A stretch of DNA of 64,000 bases, taken from assembly GCA_942491525.1 (NCBI GenBank), contig CALOBW010000016.1:62001-126000 (forward strand), written 5' to 3'. Positions 48,898 through 58,651 of this stretch are shown one piece after another. This DNA comes from CAYWBU01 sp942491525. GTDB taxonomy: Bacteria; Desulfobacterota; Desulfomonilia; UBA1062. Position 1 is the stretch's first letter; each line of letters begins with the position of its first letter. The notes under the pieces are model-generated. The model saw only the letters and a program-made list of their open reading frames with translations, made no database searches and was not told the origin of the DNA. Position numbers and translations under genes: made by a program.

Positions 48898-51311
48898 TTG
48901 CCTTTCCGTCTGCGTTCAAGGGGCAGTAGAATTGTGAGCCGGCTGCCCTGGGAGGGGGAGGACTCGGCAATCAGCTGGCCATGGTGAATGTTGGTGATTA
49001 TGAAGTAGGCCACCGATAGTCCCAGGCCGGTGCCGGCCTGGATATCGTGGGTTGTGAAAAAGGGCTCAAAAATGCGCGCACTGACTTCATCGGGCATGCC
49101 GCAGCCGTTGTCTGCAATCGATATTTCAAGCTTGTCGTCCTTGCGCTGGGCTGCAATCGATATCACTCCCGGATTGCTGGTTGCCTCTATGGCCTGGGCC
49201 GCGTTTTTGATGATGGCCAGCAGGACCTGGCAGATCTGGGAACCGATACAGGGGATCTGCGGCAGTTTGGCTGCAAAATCTTCAATTATCTGCACTCTGT
49301 CCAGATTGCTGATGCTGTTATTGGCCAGTTGGATGGTCTGCCCGACGAGCTCCTTTATGTCGTGATGCTTGAAGCGGCTTTCGTCGCCGCGGCTGAAGGT
49401 CAAGAGGGTGTCTACGATGGCTGCGGCCTGACTGCCGGAAATCTGGATTGCATTCAGCATATTGTAGATCCCGCGTTCATGCATGAACTGCTCAATCTGT
49501 TCAATCTGGCAGCCGCACTCTTCTGCAGCCGACCGGTTCTTGGGGATTCCCGGATTGAGGCGGTTTTGAATAACCTGGATATTCTGCAGGATGCCGGCCA
49601 GCGGGTTGTTGATCTCATGGGCCATGCCGGCCGCCAGTCCGCCGATACTGAGCATCTTTTCCGACTGTACCATCAGTGACTGCAGCCGCTTTTTTTCTGT
49701 CACATCGTCCATTTTTATAACTGCGCCGGCGGCAGAGATTTGCGGGTGGATGGAGATGTCAAAAAAACGTTCCTTGCCCTTTGCCATGCAGCTGATCTCA
49801 TGTTCAAAGGTGGCCCGCTGGTTGTGGATTGCGGCTTTGATGGCCTCCTGTCTGGTGCTGAAAACCGGCAGCAGAGAGCCGAGCGGTCGGCCGATGGCAT
49901 CCTGCGGTGCGACCCCGCTCAGCTCGGCGGCCGCCCGGTTCCAGTGAGATATCCTCAACTGCCTGTCCACTCCGGCCAGGATGGACGGGGTGGAGTCCAG
50001 AATGCTTTTTAGCAGATTGCGGGTATCCTGCAGCTCCTCTTCAGCCCGTCTGCGTTCGGTGAGCATCTGGTTGGCGCTGCTGGCCAGTGAGTGGAACTCG
50101 GTGAACGGCAGCAGCTGACTATCAATCAAGATGGCGTCATTTGCCGCCCGTTCAAAGAACGAGTTGAATAATCTTATGGTGCGGTTGAAGCGTCGCACCA
50201 GAATGCGGGAGAGGATGAAGGTTGCAACGATGGTAATCAGAATGACCAGCGAAATTTCCAGAATATTCTTCCTTGTTCTTGTGTTGAGGGTCTCCTTCTG
50301 TTGGTCGATGATTTGCTCGATGTCGGCCCGGTACATTCCGGCGCCTATATACCACTGCCAGTCGGGGATGCTGATGGCATAGCTCAACTTGGGAGCCGAG
50401 CGCTGACCTTTGAATTTCGGCAGGGTATACTCCACAAATCCGCCGCCATCCTGTGCAACCTTGATCAGCTCCTGGACGATTTTAATGCCGTTTATGTCCT
50501 GCACGTTGTACATGTTGCGGCCTTTGGCCGGGCCCGAGAGACTGATGCCGTCAAATTGCCCGGCAAAGATATAGCCGTCGTTGCCGAATTTAATCTGCTC
50601 AAGGCGGCTGATAACTTCAGCCTGAATCTCCTGCTGGATGTTTTCGGGATATTCACCGGTGCCGATGTACCAGTCAAAGGGCTTGAAGTGTTTTATATAT
50701 GAAACTTTGCGGTGGTCGGCGCCTGGACTGCCGGGCTTGGTCCAGCGGTACTCATAGAAACCTTCGCCGCGGTTCCGGCTGAGGGCGATCATGTCCAGAA
50801 TAACCGACTGGCCGTCAATTGATTTCAGATCTCCGATGTACTGGCCCTCGAGTTGCGGCCGATCAGGGAAAAGCTGACAGATGCCCTGCATATCGGTAAT
50901 GAAGTAGTAGCCGCGTCCCTCAAAGAAGCCCCCGGAGCGCAGGGTTTCGATGATGAGGCGTTTGATCTCCTGATCAGTCAGTTGCCCCTGGAACTTGTCG
51001 TAAACTTGGCCGGCGATTGCGTGCCCTTCAAGGGTGCGCTGCCTCAGGTTTTTGCGCAGGAGGGTGTCGCTGCGTTGGCGCATAAACTCGATATAGGCCA
51101 TGGCCCGCTCAACCTCCATGACCAGCATCTCCTTCTGGTCTTCAAAGTGCTGGCTGCGGATAAGCGCTGATTTCTGGTTGAATGTTTGGTAGATATCACT
51201 GAACCACAGGTACCCCAGTAGGATACAGCCGAAGCTCGATAAAAACACCACGTATCGCAGGAATGTTTTGATGAAGCTTGATTGTTTGGCCATCTTTCTA
51301 CTCTGTCTCAA
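48894..51311 (-). CDS. Cache-PAS histidine kinase HK-2
   Basis: 805 residues. Membrane segments near 13-32 and 345-365 bracket a long periplasmic double Cache domain: 'GGFFEGRGYYFITDMQGICQLFPDRPQLEGQ' and 'FGNDGYIFAGQFDGISLSG', each followed by a 'WYIGTGEY'/'WYIGAGMY' strand typical of Cache_2. One PAS domain at ~425-540, HisKA with 'AAGMAHEINNPLAG' (~560), the insert with 'SAAEECGCQIEQIEQFMHERG', HATPase with 'IADNGCGMPDEVSARIFEPFFTTHDIQAGTGLGLS'. Overlaps HK-1 by 14 bases and HK-3 by four. Confidence 0.9.
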   Translation of the reverse strand: MRQSRKMAKQSSFIKTFLRYVVFLSSFGCILLGYLWFSDIYQTFNQKSALIRSQHFEDQKEMLVMEVERAMAYIEFMRQRSDTLLRKNLRQRTLEGHAIAGQVYDKFQGQLTDQEIKRLIIETLRSGGFFEGRGYYFITDMQGICQLFPDRPQLEGQYIGDLKSIDGQSVILDMIALSRNRGEGFYEYRWTKPGSPGADHRKVSYIKHFKPFDWYIGTGEYPENIQQEIQAEVISRLEQIKFGNDGYIFAGQFDGISLSGPAKGRNMYNVQDINGIKIVQELIKVAQDGGGFVEYTLPKFKGQRSAPKLSYAISIPDWQWYIGAGMYRADIEQIIDQQKETLNTRTRKNILEISLVILITIVATFILSRILVRRFNRTIRLFNSFFERAANDAILIDSQLLPFTEFHSLASSANQMLTERRRAEEELQDTRNLLKSILDSTPSILAGVDRQLRISHWNRAAAELSGVAPQDAIGRPLGSLLPVFSTRQEAIKAAIHNQRATFEHEISCMAKGKERFFDISIHPQISAAGAVIKMDDVTEKKRLQSLMVQSEKMLSIGGLAAGMAHEINNPLAGILQNIQVIQNRLNPGIPKNRSAAEECGCQIEQIEQFMHERGIYNMLNAIQISGSQAAAIVDTLLTFSRGDESRFKHHDIKELVGQTIQLANNSISNLDRVQIIEDFAAKLPQIPCIGSQICQVLLAIIKNAAQAIEATSNPGVISIAAQRKDDKLEISIADNGCGMPDEVSARIFEPFFTTHDIQAGTGLGLSVAYFIITNIHHGQLIAESSPSQGSRLTILLPLERRRKGK

Positions 51312-54300
51312 TGGGCAGTTGGATTATGAATCGTGTCCACTTGCCTTTTTTTGTCTCAACGTCCATCTTTCCACCGTGGTACTCAACGATAATGAAGTAG
51401 GCCACCGAGAGTCCCAATCCGGGGCCTTTACCCTTTGTGCAGCAGAATGGTTCCATTATGCTCGCTGTGATGCCGGGCTCAATGCCGGGACCGTTGTCTT
51501 CAATCTCAATGCGGGCCATGGCTCCCTGGCGTTTCAGCCGGAACTGCAGGCAGGGGGAGCGCCGCTTCAGCTTTGCCATGGCTTCGATGCTGTTTTTGAT
51601 AATAATCAAAATCACCTGCTGAATGTCGCTGGCATTGCAATTAACGTACGGTAATGAATCGTCATATTCGCGATTTATCTTGACCTTGTGGAAATGATAT
51701 TCATTTTTGAGGTTGTAGTCATTGGTGGCCAGATCAAGACTGCGGTCGATAAGCTCTGCCAGGCTGTGGGGGGTGTGCTCAGCCGTGTTGCCGCGGCTGA
51801 AGGCCAGGATGTTCTCCACGATGTGGCTTGCCCGCTGCCCGGCTTCATGGATGGCGGCCAGCATATGCAGCAGGTTGCGTTTGCTGGTGTAGGCGTTGAT
51901 GGTTTCAATGTCAGTGCCGCACTCCTTGGCGACCTCCCGATTGCGCCTTAGATTCGTTGAGAGGCGGTTCTGGATCACCTGCACGTTCTGCAGGATTCCG
52001 GCCAGGGGATTGTTGATTTCATGCGCCATGCCAGCTGCCAGATTGCCGACGCTGAGCATCTTCTCCGAGCGGATCATCACTTTTTCAGCATTCTTCTTGT
52101 CGGTGATGTCGAAGATGGCCCCGTCGATATAGGGCGGTTTATCATTAACCACCTGGCCGCGCTCGTGGATCCAGCGGATCGTTCCCTGGTGGTCGGAAAT
52201 GCGGTATTCGATGCTGTAGCTTTGGTCGCCCTGGATCGCTTCCTGAATGCTTTGCCACACCTGCGCGCGGTCTTCGGCGACAATGATGCTGCGGTAGGTC
52301 AGTTTGCTGTTGTTGATGAAGTCGGCGGCCGGGTAGCCGGTTATGTCGCGGATGACCTTGCTGATGAAGTGCATGGTGTAGTCGCGGTCAGCGGCGCAGC
52401 GGAAGATCGCCCCTGGTATATTGGCCACCAGGCTGCGGAAGCGCGCATCACTCCTCATGAGGTCATTGAAGATGTTGAGTACGCTGAGTGTGTCGGAGAT
52501 CCTTGCGCCGATGGCGGTGAAAAGCTGCTGGTCGTCGTCTGTCCATTCACGTTCATAGGTGCACTGGTGCATTCCTATCATCCAGGGCTTGCCGGTCTTG
52601 GGCCGCAGCGCCAGGGCGACCTGGGACTTGATGTCGAAGTATTCAAGTGTGGCGGCTGACAGCTGACGTTCAGCGCTGGAGTGGTAGCAGACCGCCGCAT
52701 TGCTGTCGAGCACGTCCTGCATGGCCATCGCTATCTCCGGGACCATGGGCATGTCGTCATCCGGGAGGATCATCGGGCTGCTATGCTGACCGTTGTACTC
52801 CATGGGCACCCGCCAGTGACTGGATTGGGGGTCACATGGGAAGATCAGCCAGACGCGGTCGCACTCAAAGATTGATTGGATCTGCTGCAGCACCTTGTAC
52901 AGCATTTGGTCGATATTGATGTTCTGCAGCATGATCCTGCCGATTGCGTCGATATTTTCCAGAAAGTGCAGGTGTCCTGCCCGGACCGACTCGGCCAGCA
53001 TCTGGGCCGTGATGTCTCGGATCACGAGCTGCAGTGATGCATCTTGCGGGATGGGTACAATTGAGAACTGGCAGAATATGGCCTCGCCGTCCGGCCGCGT
53101 CAGCCACCACTCGGACTGCTGCGGTTGGCCGTTGCCGGCGTTGATCACGGCCTGGTCGAACTCAGATTGCTGATCGCTCCGGATGAGGGGGCGCAGCTTA
53201 TGGTTTCTGATCTGGTCGAGGTCACTCTTGAGCAGTTCGCACAGTTTGGCATTGCAGTGAGTGATTGTGCCATCCTTCACGATCAGGATGGCGTCATAGG
53301 CGTTTTCAAATAGCGTGCGGTAGCGGTTGATGCTCTCCTCTAGTTCGGTCTCGCGCAGCTTGAGGTCGCTGATGTCCTTGATGGTTCCCAGTCGGCGCAG
53401 GGGGGGGCTGTCTTCGTTGGGCATATAGGTGCCGTTGTCATCCACATGGACATAGCCTCTGTCCGAGTGCTGCAGACGGTACTGGATCCTGTATTTCAGC
53501 CGGCCCCGATTTGCCTCGTTGAGGGTGGCCTGGAGTGTGGCAAGGTCATCGGGGTGCACCCTTTGCCAGAAGATCGACGTACTGGGGGCGAATTTATCGG
53601 CCCGGTAGCCTGTGACCTCAAGGACCGCACCGTTCCAGTTGATCTGGTCGTGCAGCAGGTCATGATCGTAAATCATCTGCTGGCTGTGTTTTACGACTAC
53701 TTCGTAGCGACTTTCGTTTTGCCGCAGGGCCGTATTGGTGCGGTTGATTGCACCGAGCATATTGTCAAGCGTAGTGCCGAGCCGGATGGTCTCATTTGTG
53801 CCGGTTATCGGGATGGTGGCGAAGCCGTTGCGTTCGACCTCCTGAGCCGCCTGGGCCAGTTTCTTTAACGGCCGGCTCAGATTTTCCGCCAGAATGAGCC
53901 CGGCGATCAAAGCTGCGATCAGGAACAGGGCGGCCAGCCGAGCAATTTTTGTCCGCAGCAGCAGGGCGGGTTGATAGAGCTGATCAATCAGGAACGAGTG
54001 CACGATATACCAGTCAAGCGGTTTGAAGTGGAAAACATAGGCCCGCCGCCGGTCCTGGTTGAGATCTGTGTAATCGGCGGCTCGACCGCTCGGGGTATGG
54101 CGCAGCTGTTCAAGGGTAGCGGGCAGATCTGTTGACGGTCCGGCCAGGACCTCGCCCTGGCCGTTGAATATGAGCAGGTAGCTGCCGCCGGGCAGCTGCG
54201 GTTTGGCCAGGCTCTCCTGCAGTTCGCTGATGATGGCATTCAAGCGCTGCTGGTACTCGGCGTCAATGTCGTCCATGTAGATGCCTGTGCCTATGACCCA

Positions 54301-54894
54301 GTCCCACCTGGCAAAGTGCGCTACATATGACAGTTTGGCTCTGCGCGGCAATTGGCCGTCGGGACCCGGCCAAGGGTATTCGAGGTACCCACTGCCTTGG
54401 GAAATTGCGATCCTGACGCCGCTCTGAAAGAGGTTGCCCTGCCGGTCAATGGAGAACTCTTCGCTGTCGAGCATTGTGCCCTCCAGGTCCGGCATTGTCG
54501 GGTGCATGATCATTGAGGGGAAGGGCTGCTGTGTGTCATTGATCCAGAAGTAGCCTCTGTCTGAAGCGTAACGCAGGTTGCGGATGGTCCGGACGGCCTG
54601 CTCCTGCTGGTTGGAGTCCAGCGAGTTCAGATAGTTAAGCAGGAGTTCTGTCATGTTTTTGAGCTCCTGCTTGCGGCTGTTGATGGTGCGGTCCCGGTGA
54701 AAGGTTAGGCTTTTGTATTCATTGTCAACGCTCAAGAGGACCATGCGGGCCAGGTTTTTGGCGTGCATCTCTTCGCTGCGGCTTATTGTGGCGGTTGTTT
54801 CGTGCTGAACCAAAAGGGTGATGGCAACTACGGTAAAGACTACAATCGGAAACACCAGCAGGATGATCTTGGCCTTCAGTGAGTTGAAAATCAT
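51298..54894 (-). CDS. Cache-PAS-GAF-PAS histidine kinase HK-1
   Basis: 1198 residues, first gene of the operon. Membrane segment ~11-29, periplasmic Cache domain ~35-310 ('ASDRGYFWINDTQQPFPSMIMHPTMPDLEG', 'WDWVIGTGIY', then 'LDWYIVHSF' in a second unit), a second membrane segment ~318-335, HAMP-like ~337-395, PAS ~400-510 and ~525-640, GAF ~665-815 ('IFECDRVWLIFPCD'), PAS ~830-945, HisKA with 'AAGMAHEINNPLAG' (~960), the shared insert ('VAKECGTDIETINAYTSKRNL'), HATPase with 'EDNGPGIEPGI' and a diverged 'MEPFCCTKGKGPGLGLS' in place of FEPFFTTK. No receiver domain or response regulator nearby. Confidence 0.88.
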   Translation of the reverse strand: MIFNSLKAKIILLVFPIVVFTVVAITLLVQHETTATISRSEEMHAKNLARMVLLSVDNEYKSLTFHRDRTINSRKQELKNMTELLLNYLNSLDSNQQEQAVRTIRNLRYASDRGYFWINDTQQPFPSMIMHPTMPDLEGTMLDSEEFSIDRQGNLFQSGVRIAISQGSGYLEYPWPGPDGQLPRRAKLSYVAHFARWDWVIGTGIYMDDIDAEYQQRLNAIISELQESLAKPQLPGGSYLLIFNGQGEVLAGPSTDLPATLEQLRHTPSGRAADYTDLNQDRRRAYVFHFKPLDWYIVHSFLIDQLYQPALLLRTKIARLAALFLIAALIAGLILAENLSRPLKKLAQAAQEVERNGFATIPITGTNETIRLGTTLDNMLGAINRTNTALRQNESRYEVVVKHSQQMIYDHDLLHDQINWNGAVLEVTGYRADKFAPSTSIFWQRVHPDDLATLQATLNEANRGRLKYRIQYRLQHSDRGYVHVDDNGTYMPNEDSPPLRRLGTIKDISDLKLRETELEESINRYRTLFENAYDAILIVKDGTITHCNAKLCELLKSDLDQIRNHKLRPLIRSDQQSEFDQAVINAGNGQPQQSEWWLTRPDGEAIFCQFSIVPIPQDASLQLVIRDITAQMLAESVRAGHLHFLENIDAIGRIMLQNINIDQMLYKVLQQIQSIFECDRVWLIFPCDPQSSHWRVPMEYNGQHSSPMILPDDDMPMVPEIAMAMQDVLDSNAAVCYHSSAERQLSAATLEYFDIKSQVALALRPKTGKPWMIGMHQCTYEREWTDDDQQLFTAIGARISDTLSVLNIFNDLMRSDARFRSLVANIPGAIFRCAADRDYTMHFISKVIRDITGYPAADFINNSKLTYRSIIVAEDRAQVWQSIQEAIQGDQSYSIEYRISDHQGTIRWIHERGQVVNDKPPYIDGAIFDITDKKNAEKVMIRSEKMLSVGNLAAGMAHEINNPLAGILQNVQVIQNRLSTNLRRNREVAKECGTDIETINAYTSKRNLLHMLAAIHEAGQRASHIVENILAFSRGNTAEHTPHSLAELIDRSLDLATNDYNLKNEYHFHKVKINREYDDSLPYVNCNASDIQQVILIIIKNSIEAMAKLKRRSPCLQFRLKRQGAMARIEIEDNGPGIEPGITASIMEPFCCTKGKGPGLGLSVAYFIIVEYHGGKMDVETKKGKWTRFIIQLPIETE

Positions 54895-55080
54895 CTGTCG
54901 CCCCTCTTAGGCAGGGCTGCCATGGTCATTATCGCCCGCTTCATCTAGCTAAGTATAATTCCGGGGCTCTATAAATAAAGTTGTAGAGCTCTGAAATCGG
55001 TCAGCCTGCGCATCTCAGATATCATCCTGGCTCTTGCTGAAAAATGCCGCACTATTAAATTACTAGACGAGGAGGCGGCT

Positions 55081-55908
55081 GTGAGATCTGTGCGTTGTCT
55101 GTTGATTTTGATCTTTTTGCTGGGCACCGGCGGGTGTGCCGCACGGATTGAGCGCCTGCAGCATGGCATGTTGCGTCAGGATGACCCGTTGCTGGTTGAG
55201 GCTGGGTTGCCCGGTTATCTGATCGTGCTGGATGGACTGGTGGAGGCTTTTCCTGACCAGCGCCGCTATGTTCAGCTGGCGGTGGACCTCAATACAGTCT
55301 ACGGCTCGCTGATGCTGCACTGCGGGCAGCCCGAGCGGGCCGTCTTGAACTATATGAAGGCTCGGGATTATGGTCAGCGGCTGCTCAAAGAACAGAATCC
55401 GGATTATGCCGAATCCGCCTCCCTGGCCGATCTGCAGACAGCTTTGCATGGATTCGGCCAGTCCGAGCAGGATCTTCTGTTCAGCACATCTCAGGCCTGG
55501 CTGTTCTGGGTGATGGCGACTGACAGCTGGTCAGCCAGGGCGGATCTGCCCCAGATAGAGGCGATGCTGCTGCGGGTATTGGCTCTTGATCACGACCATG
55601 TGCTGGCCCTGGCCATGCTGGGGGCCCTCTACATGAGCCGGCCGGCTCAGCTGGGCGGCAGACCCGGCGCTGCCGAGCTCCTCTTCAGGCGTGCAAGTCA
55701 ACTTAATGAAGGTCAGAATCTGATGGTCGAGCTGGTCTTCGCACAGTACTACGCCAGGGGGGTCTATGATCGCGGGCTGCATGACGAGCTGCTGGGCAGG
55801 ATTCTGAGTTCAGATCCTCTGGCGCTGCCCGACGAGCATCGGCTCGCTAACCGCCTGGCTATCATTGAAGCCGCCAAACTTATGGAGAGTGCCGATGAAT
55901 ATTTCTAG
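55081..55908 (+). CDS. TRAP-associated lipoprotein TatT
   Basis: 275 residues from GTG 55081, with GAGGAGG upstream. Lipoprotein signal with lipobox GTGGC. The mature protein is all-helical, with TPR-like hairpins, and matches TatT-family proteins, which form a pore-like trimer associating with the TRAP binding protein ('VDLNTVYGSLMLHCGQPERAVLNYMKARDYG', 'LALDHDHVLALAMLGALYMSRPAQLGGRPGAAE'). The gene overlaps the start of dctP, as in tetratricopeptide-associated TRAP (TPAT) operons. Substrate unknown. Confidence 0.85.
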   Translation: MRSVRCLLILIFLLGTGGCAARIERLQHGMLRQDDPLLVEAGLPGYLIVLDGLVEAFPDQRRYVQLAVDLNTVYGSLMLHCGQPERAVLNYMKARDYGQRLLKEQNPDYAESASLADLQTALHGFGQSEQDLLFSTSQAWLFWVMATDSWSARADLPQIEAMLLRVLALDHDHVLALAMLGALYMSRPAQLGGRPGAAELLFRRASQLNEGQNLMVELVFAQYYARGVYDRGLHDELLGRILSSDPLALPDEHRLANRLAIIEAAKLMESADEYF

Positions 55909-56872
55909 AGTAATTTTGATTATGCTCATTTTGCCGTCGCTGCTCCAGGCTCAGACCCTGAAATTTTCGACGATAGCCATGCAGGGCAGTTATCAGATTC
56001 AGGCCTTTGAGAAGGCTCGTCAGGAGATTCTCGACCGGACGGGGATCATTATCAAGGTTTACACCGGCGGGGCCATGGGTACCGGCGATACGCTGTTCAG
56101 GAAGATAAAGCTGCGTCAGCTCGACGGCGGCAGCTTCACGGCCAGCGAGGCCGCCCAGTACTGTCCGGATCTGCATGCCCCGTCCATGGCGCTCATGTTT
56201 GACAGTTATGCCGAGGTTGACCGGGTTCTTCCTCAACTGGCACCGGGGCTTGAGCGGCAGTTGGCGGAGGCCGGTTATGTCGTTCTGGCCTGGGTTGAGA
56301 CCGGCTTCTCCTATCTGATGAGTACTCAGACCATATCCAATGCGGACGAGATCAGGCAGCGCTCCGTCTGGGTGCCGGCTGATGACTGGATCGGTCCGCT
56401 GGAGTTTAAGGAGTTTGGTATCAACACCAAGCCCATGAGCATATCTCAGGCCACAACCGGCCTGATGACCGGTATGGTGGACACCGTGGCCGGTCCATTC
56501 ATTGCGGCCGTGGGGCTGCAGTGGTTCACCAAGGTGCGTTATGTACTGGATGTGCCCCTGCTATACTCCTATAGCGTGATTCTGGTCGCCCAGGATCGCT
56601 GGCGGCAGATCGCACCGGCTGACCAGAAATTTATCAAGGAGGTCTTTGACAGTCATTTTGAGATCCTCAAGGAGCGCACCCGGGCTGAGAATCGGGAGGC
56701 CCGTCAGGTTCTGCTTGAGCGCGGGATTGTCTTTCAGCAGCCCTCGGCGTCTGATCTGGCCGACCTGGAGCTGCGGATGCAGAGGGCGCATGCAAAGATT
56801 GAAGCCCGCGGCCTGATGAACACGGAGACCCTAAGGCGGTTGGCGGAACTGACCGGCGGAGAGCAGCCGTGA
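55895..56872 (+). CDS. TRAP transporter solute-binding protein DctP
   Basis: 325 residues from ATG 55895, chosen because GGAGAG precedes it and a signal peptide (MNISRVILIMLILPSLLQAQ) follows at once. DctP fold: 'VYTGGAMGTGDTLFRKIKLRQLDGGSF', 'VWVPADDWIGPLEFKEFGINTKPMSISQATTGLMTGMVDTVAGP', with a candidate carboxylate-binding Arg at 'RQRSVWVPADD'. Overlaps tatT by 14 bases and dctQ by four. Confidence 0.9.
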   Translation: MNISRVILIMLILPSLLQAQTLKFSTIAMQGSYQIQAFEKARQEILDRTGIIIKVYTGGAMGTGDTLFRKIKLRQLDGGSFTASEAAQYCPDLHAPSMALMFDSYAEVDRVLPQLAPGLERQLAEAGYVVLAWVETGFSYLMSTQTISNADEIRQRSVWVPADDWIGPLEFKEFGINTKPMSISQATTGLMTGMVDTVAGPFIAAVGLQWFTKVRYVLDVPLLYSYSVILVAQDRWRQIAPADQKFIKEVFDSHFEILKERTRAENREARQVLLERGIVFQQPSASDLADLELRMQRAHAKIEARGLMNTETLRRLAELTGGEQP

Positions 56873-57336
56873 AGCGTGTCGTGCGACTCTTTGATCTGAT
56901 GGAGGAGTCGCTGCTGGTCGTCTGTCTGCTGCTGATTGTCGTGCTGGCCTTTGTGAATGTGGTGCTGCGCAATTCTGGCCTCGGGTCGTTGGCTTGGGCT
57001 GATACGCTTTTGGTTAATCTGGTGGTCTGGGTCGCCATGCTGGGCGGCAGTGTGGCTGTCAGGCGCGGCGAAAACATCTCCATTGAGATTTTCGGTAATC
57101 TGATGAAGAGGCAGCCCTGGCTGTCGGCGCTTTCCAGCCTTCTTTCGGCCGCGGTCGCGCTTGTGCTGGCCTTGGCTGCTTTGCGGCTGATCGTCATCAT
57201 TGAGTTTCCCAACCACCGTGAGCTGATGCCATATGTCGAGAGCTGGGTGCCGATGCTGATTTTGCCATACGGATTTGCCGTCATGGGGCTGCGTTTTGCG
57301 GGACAGGGATTGGCTGTCCTGAAAAGGAACCCTTGA
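56869..57336 (+). CDS. TRAP transporter small permease DctQ
   Basis: 155 residues, GTG start overlapping the dctP stop (GTGA). Four hydrophobic helices, with 'LIVVLAFVNVVLRNSG' and 'DTLLVNLVVWVAMLGGSVAVRRGENISIEI', typical of the Q subunit, which scaffolds DctM in the inner membrane. 'RRGENISIE' is the common DctQ loop. Confidence 0.9.
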   Translation: MKRVVRLFDLMEESLLVVCLLLIVVLAFVNVVLRNSGLGSLAWADTLLVNLVVWVAMLGGSVAVRRGENISIEIFGNLMKRQPWLSALSSLLSAAVALVLALAALRLIVIIEFPNHRELMPYVESWVPMLILPYGFAVMGLRFAGQGLAVLKRNP

Positions 57337-57337
57337 A

Positions 57338-58573
57338 ATGTTCTGGGCTTTGGCCGTACTGCTTTTTTTCTTGCTGTTGGGGACACCGGTTTTTATTATT
57401 CTGGCTGCCGTCGCCTTACTCGCATTTGCGCTCAGCGGCGTACCCCTGATGGTTGTGGTCAACGAAATGTACCGTCTGAGTGAGCAGCAGATATTTATAA
57501 CCCTGCCGCTATTCACCCTCTCCGGCGTAGTTCTGAGCCGCACCATGATGCCGATGCGGCTGTTGCGCTTCTGCCGGTCCCTGCTGGGCTGGATGCCGGG
57601 CGGTATGGCGCTGGTCGCCACACTGGCCTGTACGCTTGTGACAGCTTTTACCGGTGTGACCGGAGTGACGATTGTGGCCCTGGGCGTGCTGCTCTATCCG
57701 GCGCTGCAGCAGGACGGCTATGCCGGACCATTTTCGCTGGGGCTGCTGACTTCGTCGGGTTCGCTGGGGCTGCTGGTGCCTCCGGCTATTCCGCTGATTC
57801 TATTCGCAATCATCGCCGAGATCGATCCGGCGCATCTTTTCAAGGCCGGGGTGGTGCCCATGTTTCTGATGATTGCGCTGCTGGGGCTCTATGGTCTTAA
57901 GGCGGGATTTAAGCTGCCCCGCGCTGTGTTCAGCTTCAGCGAGCTCTGGTTGGCCGCCTGGGACTTTCGTTATGAACTGCCGGTATTTGTGCTGGTGCCC
58001 GTCGGCATCTTTGCCGGCTTTCTGACTGCGGTTGAAGCCGCCTCCTTTATGGCACTTTATGTGGTGGTGGTTGAGGTTCTGGTGCTGGGGGAGGTGGACA
58101 ACTTCTTTAAAGTGGCTGTCGATGCCATGGCGATGATCGGTTCGATACTGCTGGTTATTATGGCATCGTTGGCCACCTCCAACTATCTGATTCAGGAGGA
58201 TGTACCTTTCAGACTCTTCAATGCCCTGCAGAGTCAGATTGGCGGGCCGCTGGGTTTTCTGATTTTTCTCAATATCTTTCTGCTGCTGCTGGGCTGTATG
58301 CTGGATATCTTTTCGGCCATCATGATTGTGGTGCCGCTCTTGCTGCCCCTGGCGCGCATGTACGGCATCGACTTGTATCATCTGGGGATTATTTTTCTGG
58401 TCAATATGCAGATCGGCTACTCCACGCCGCCGCTGGGTATGAATCTCTTCATAGCCTCCCAGGCTTTTAATGAACCGGTGGTCAGGCTCTTTCGGGCAAC
58501 GCTGCCATTTCTGCTGTTGATGCTGCTGATTCTCTTTCTTGTGACGTACTTCCCGGCGTTGCTGCTGATTTGA
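57338..58573 (+). CDS. TRAP transporter large permease DctM
   Basis: 411 residues with about twelve hydrophobic helices. It transports the solute with Na+ coupling. Family motifs: 'FTGVTGVTIVALGVLLYPALQQDGY', 'TSSGSLGLLVPPAIPLILFAIIAEI', and near the C-terminus 'LGIIFLVNMQIGYSTPPLGMNLFIAS'. It lies one base after dctQ's stop codon and completes a TatT-DctPQM transporter. Confidence 0.93.
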   Translation: MFWALAVLLFFLLLGTPVFIILAAVALLAFALSGVPLMVVVNEMYRLSEQQIFITLPLFTLSGVVLSRTMMPMRLLRFCRSLLGWMPGGMALVATLACTLVTAFTGVTGVTIVALGVLLYPALQQDGYAGPFSLGLLTSSGSLGLLVPPAIPLILFAIIAEIDPAHLFKAGVVPMFLMIALLGLYGLKAGFKLPRAVFSFSELWLAAWDFRYELPVFVLVPVGIFAGFLTAVEAASFMALYVVVVEVLVLGEVDNFFKVAVDAMAMIGSILLVIMASLATSNYLIQEDVPFRLFNALQSQIGGPLGFLIFLNIFLLLLGCMLDIFSAIMIVVPLLLPLARMYGIDLYHLGIIFLVNMQIGYSTPPLGMNLFIASQAFNEPVVRLFRATLPFLLLMLLILFLVTYFPALLLI

Positions 58574-58651
58574 AAAAAGCTGTCTTGAGAAGGTAACCAT
58601 TAGGATACTTATAAAGTTTTGAGGAATCTGCTATGCTGGCCTCAGAGGTGC

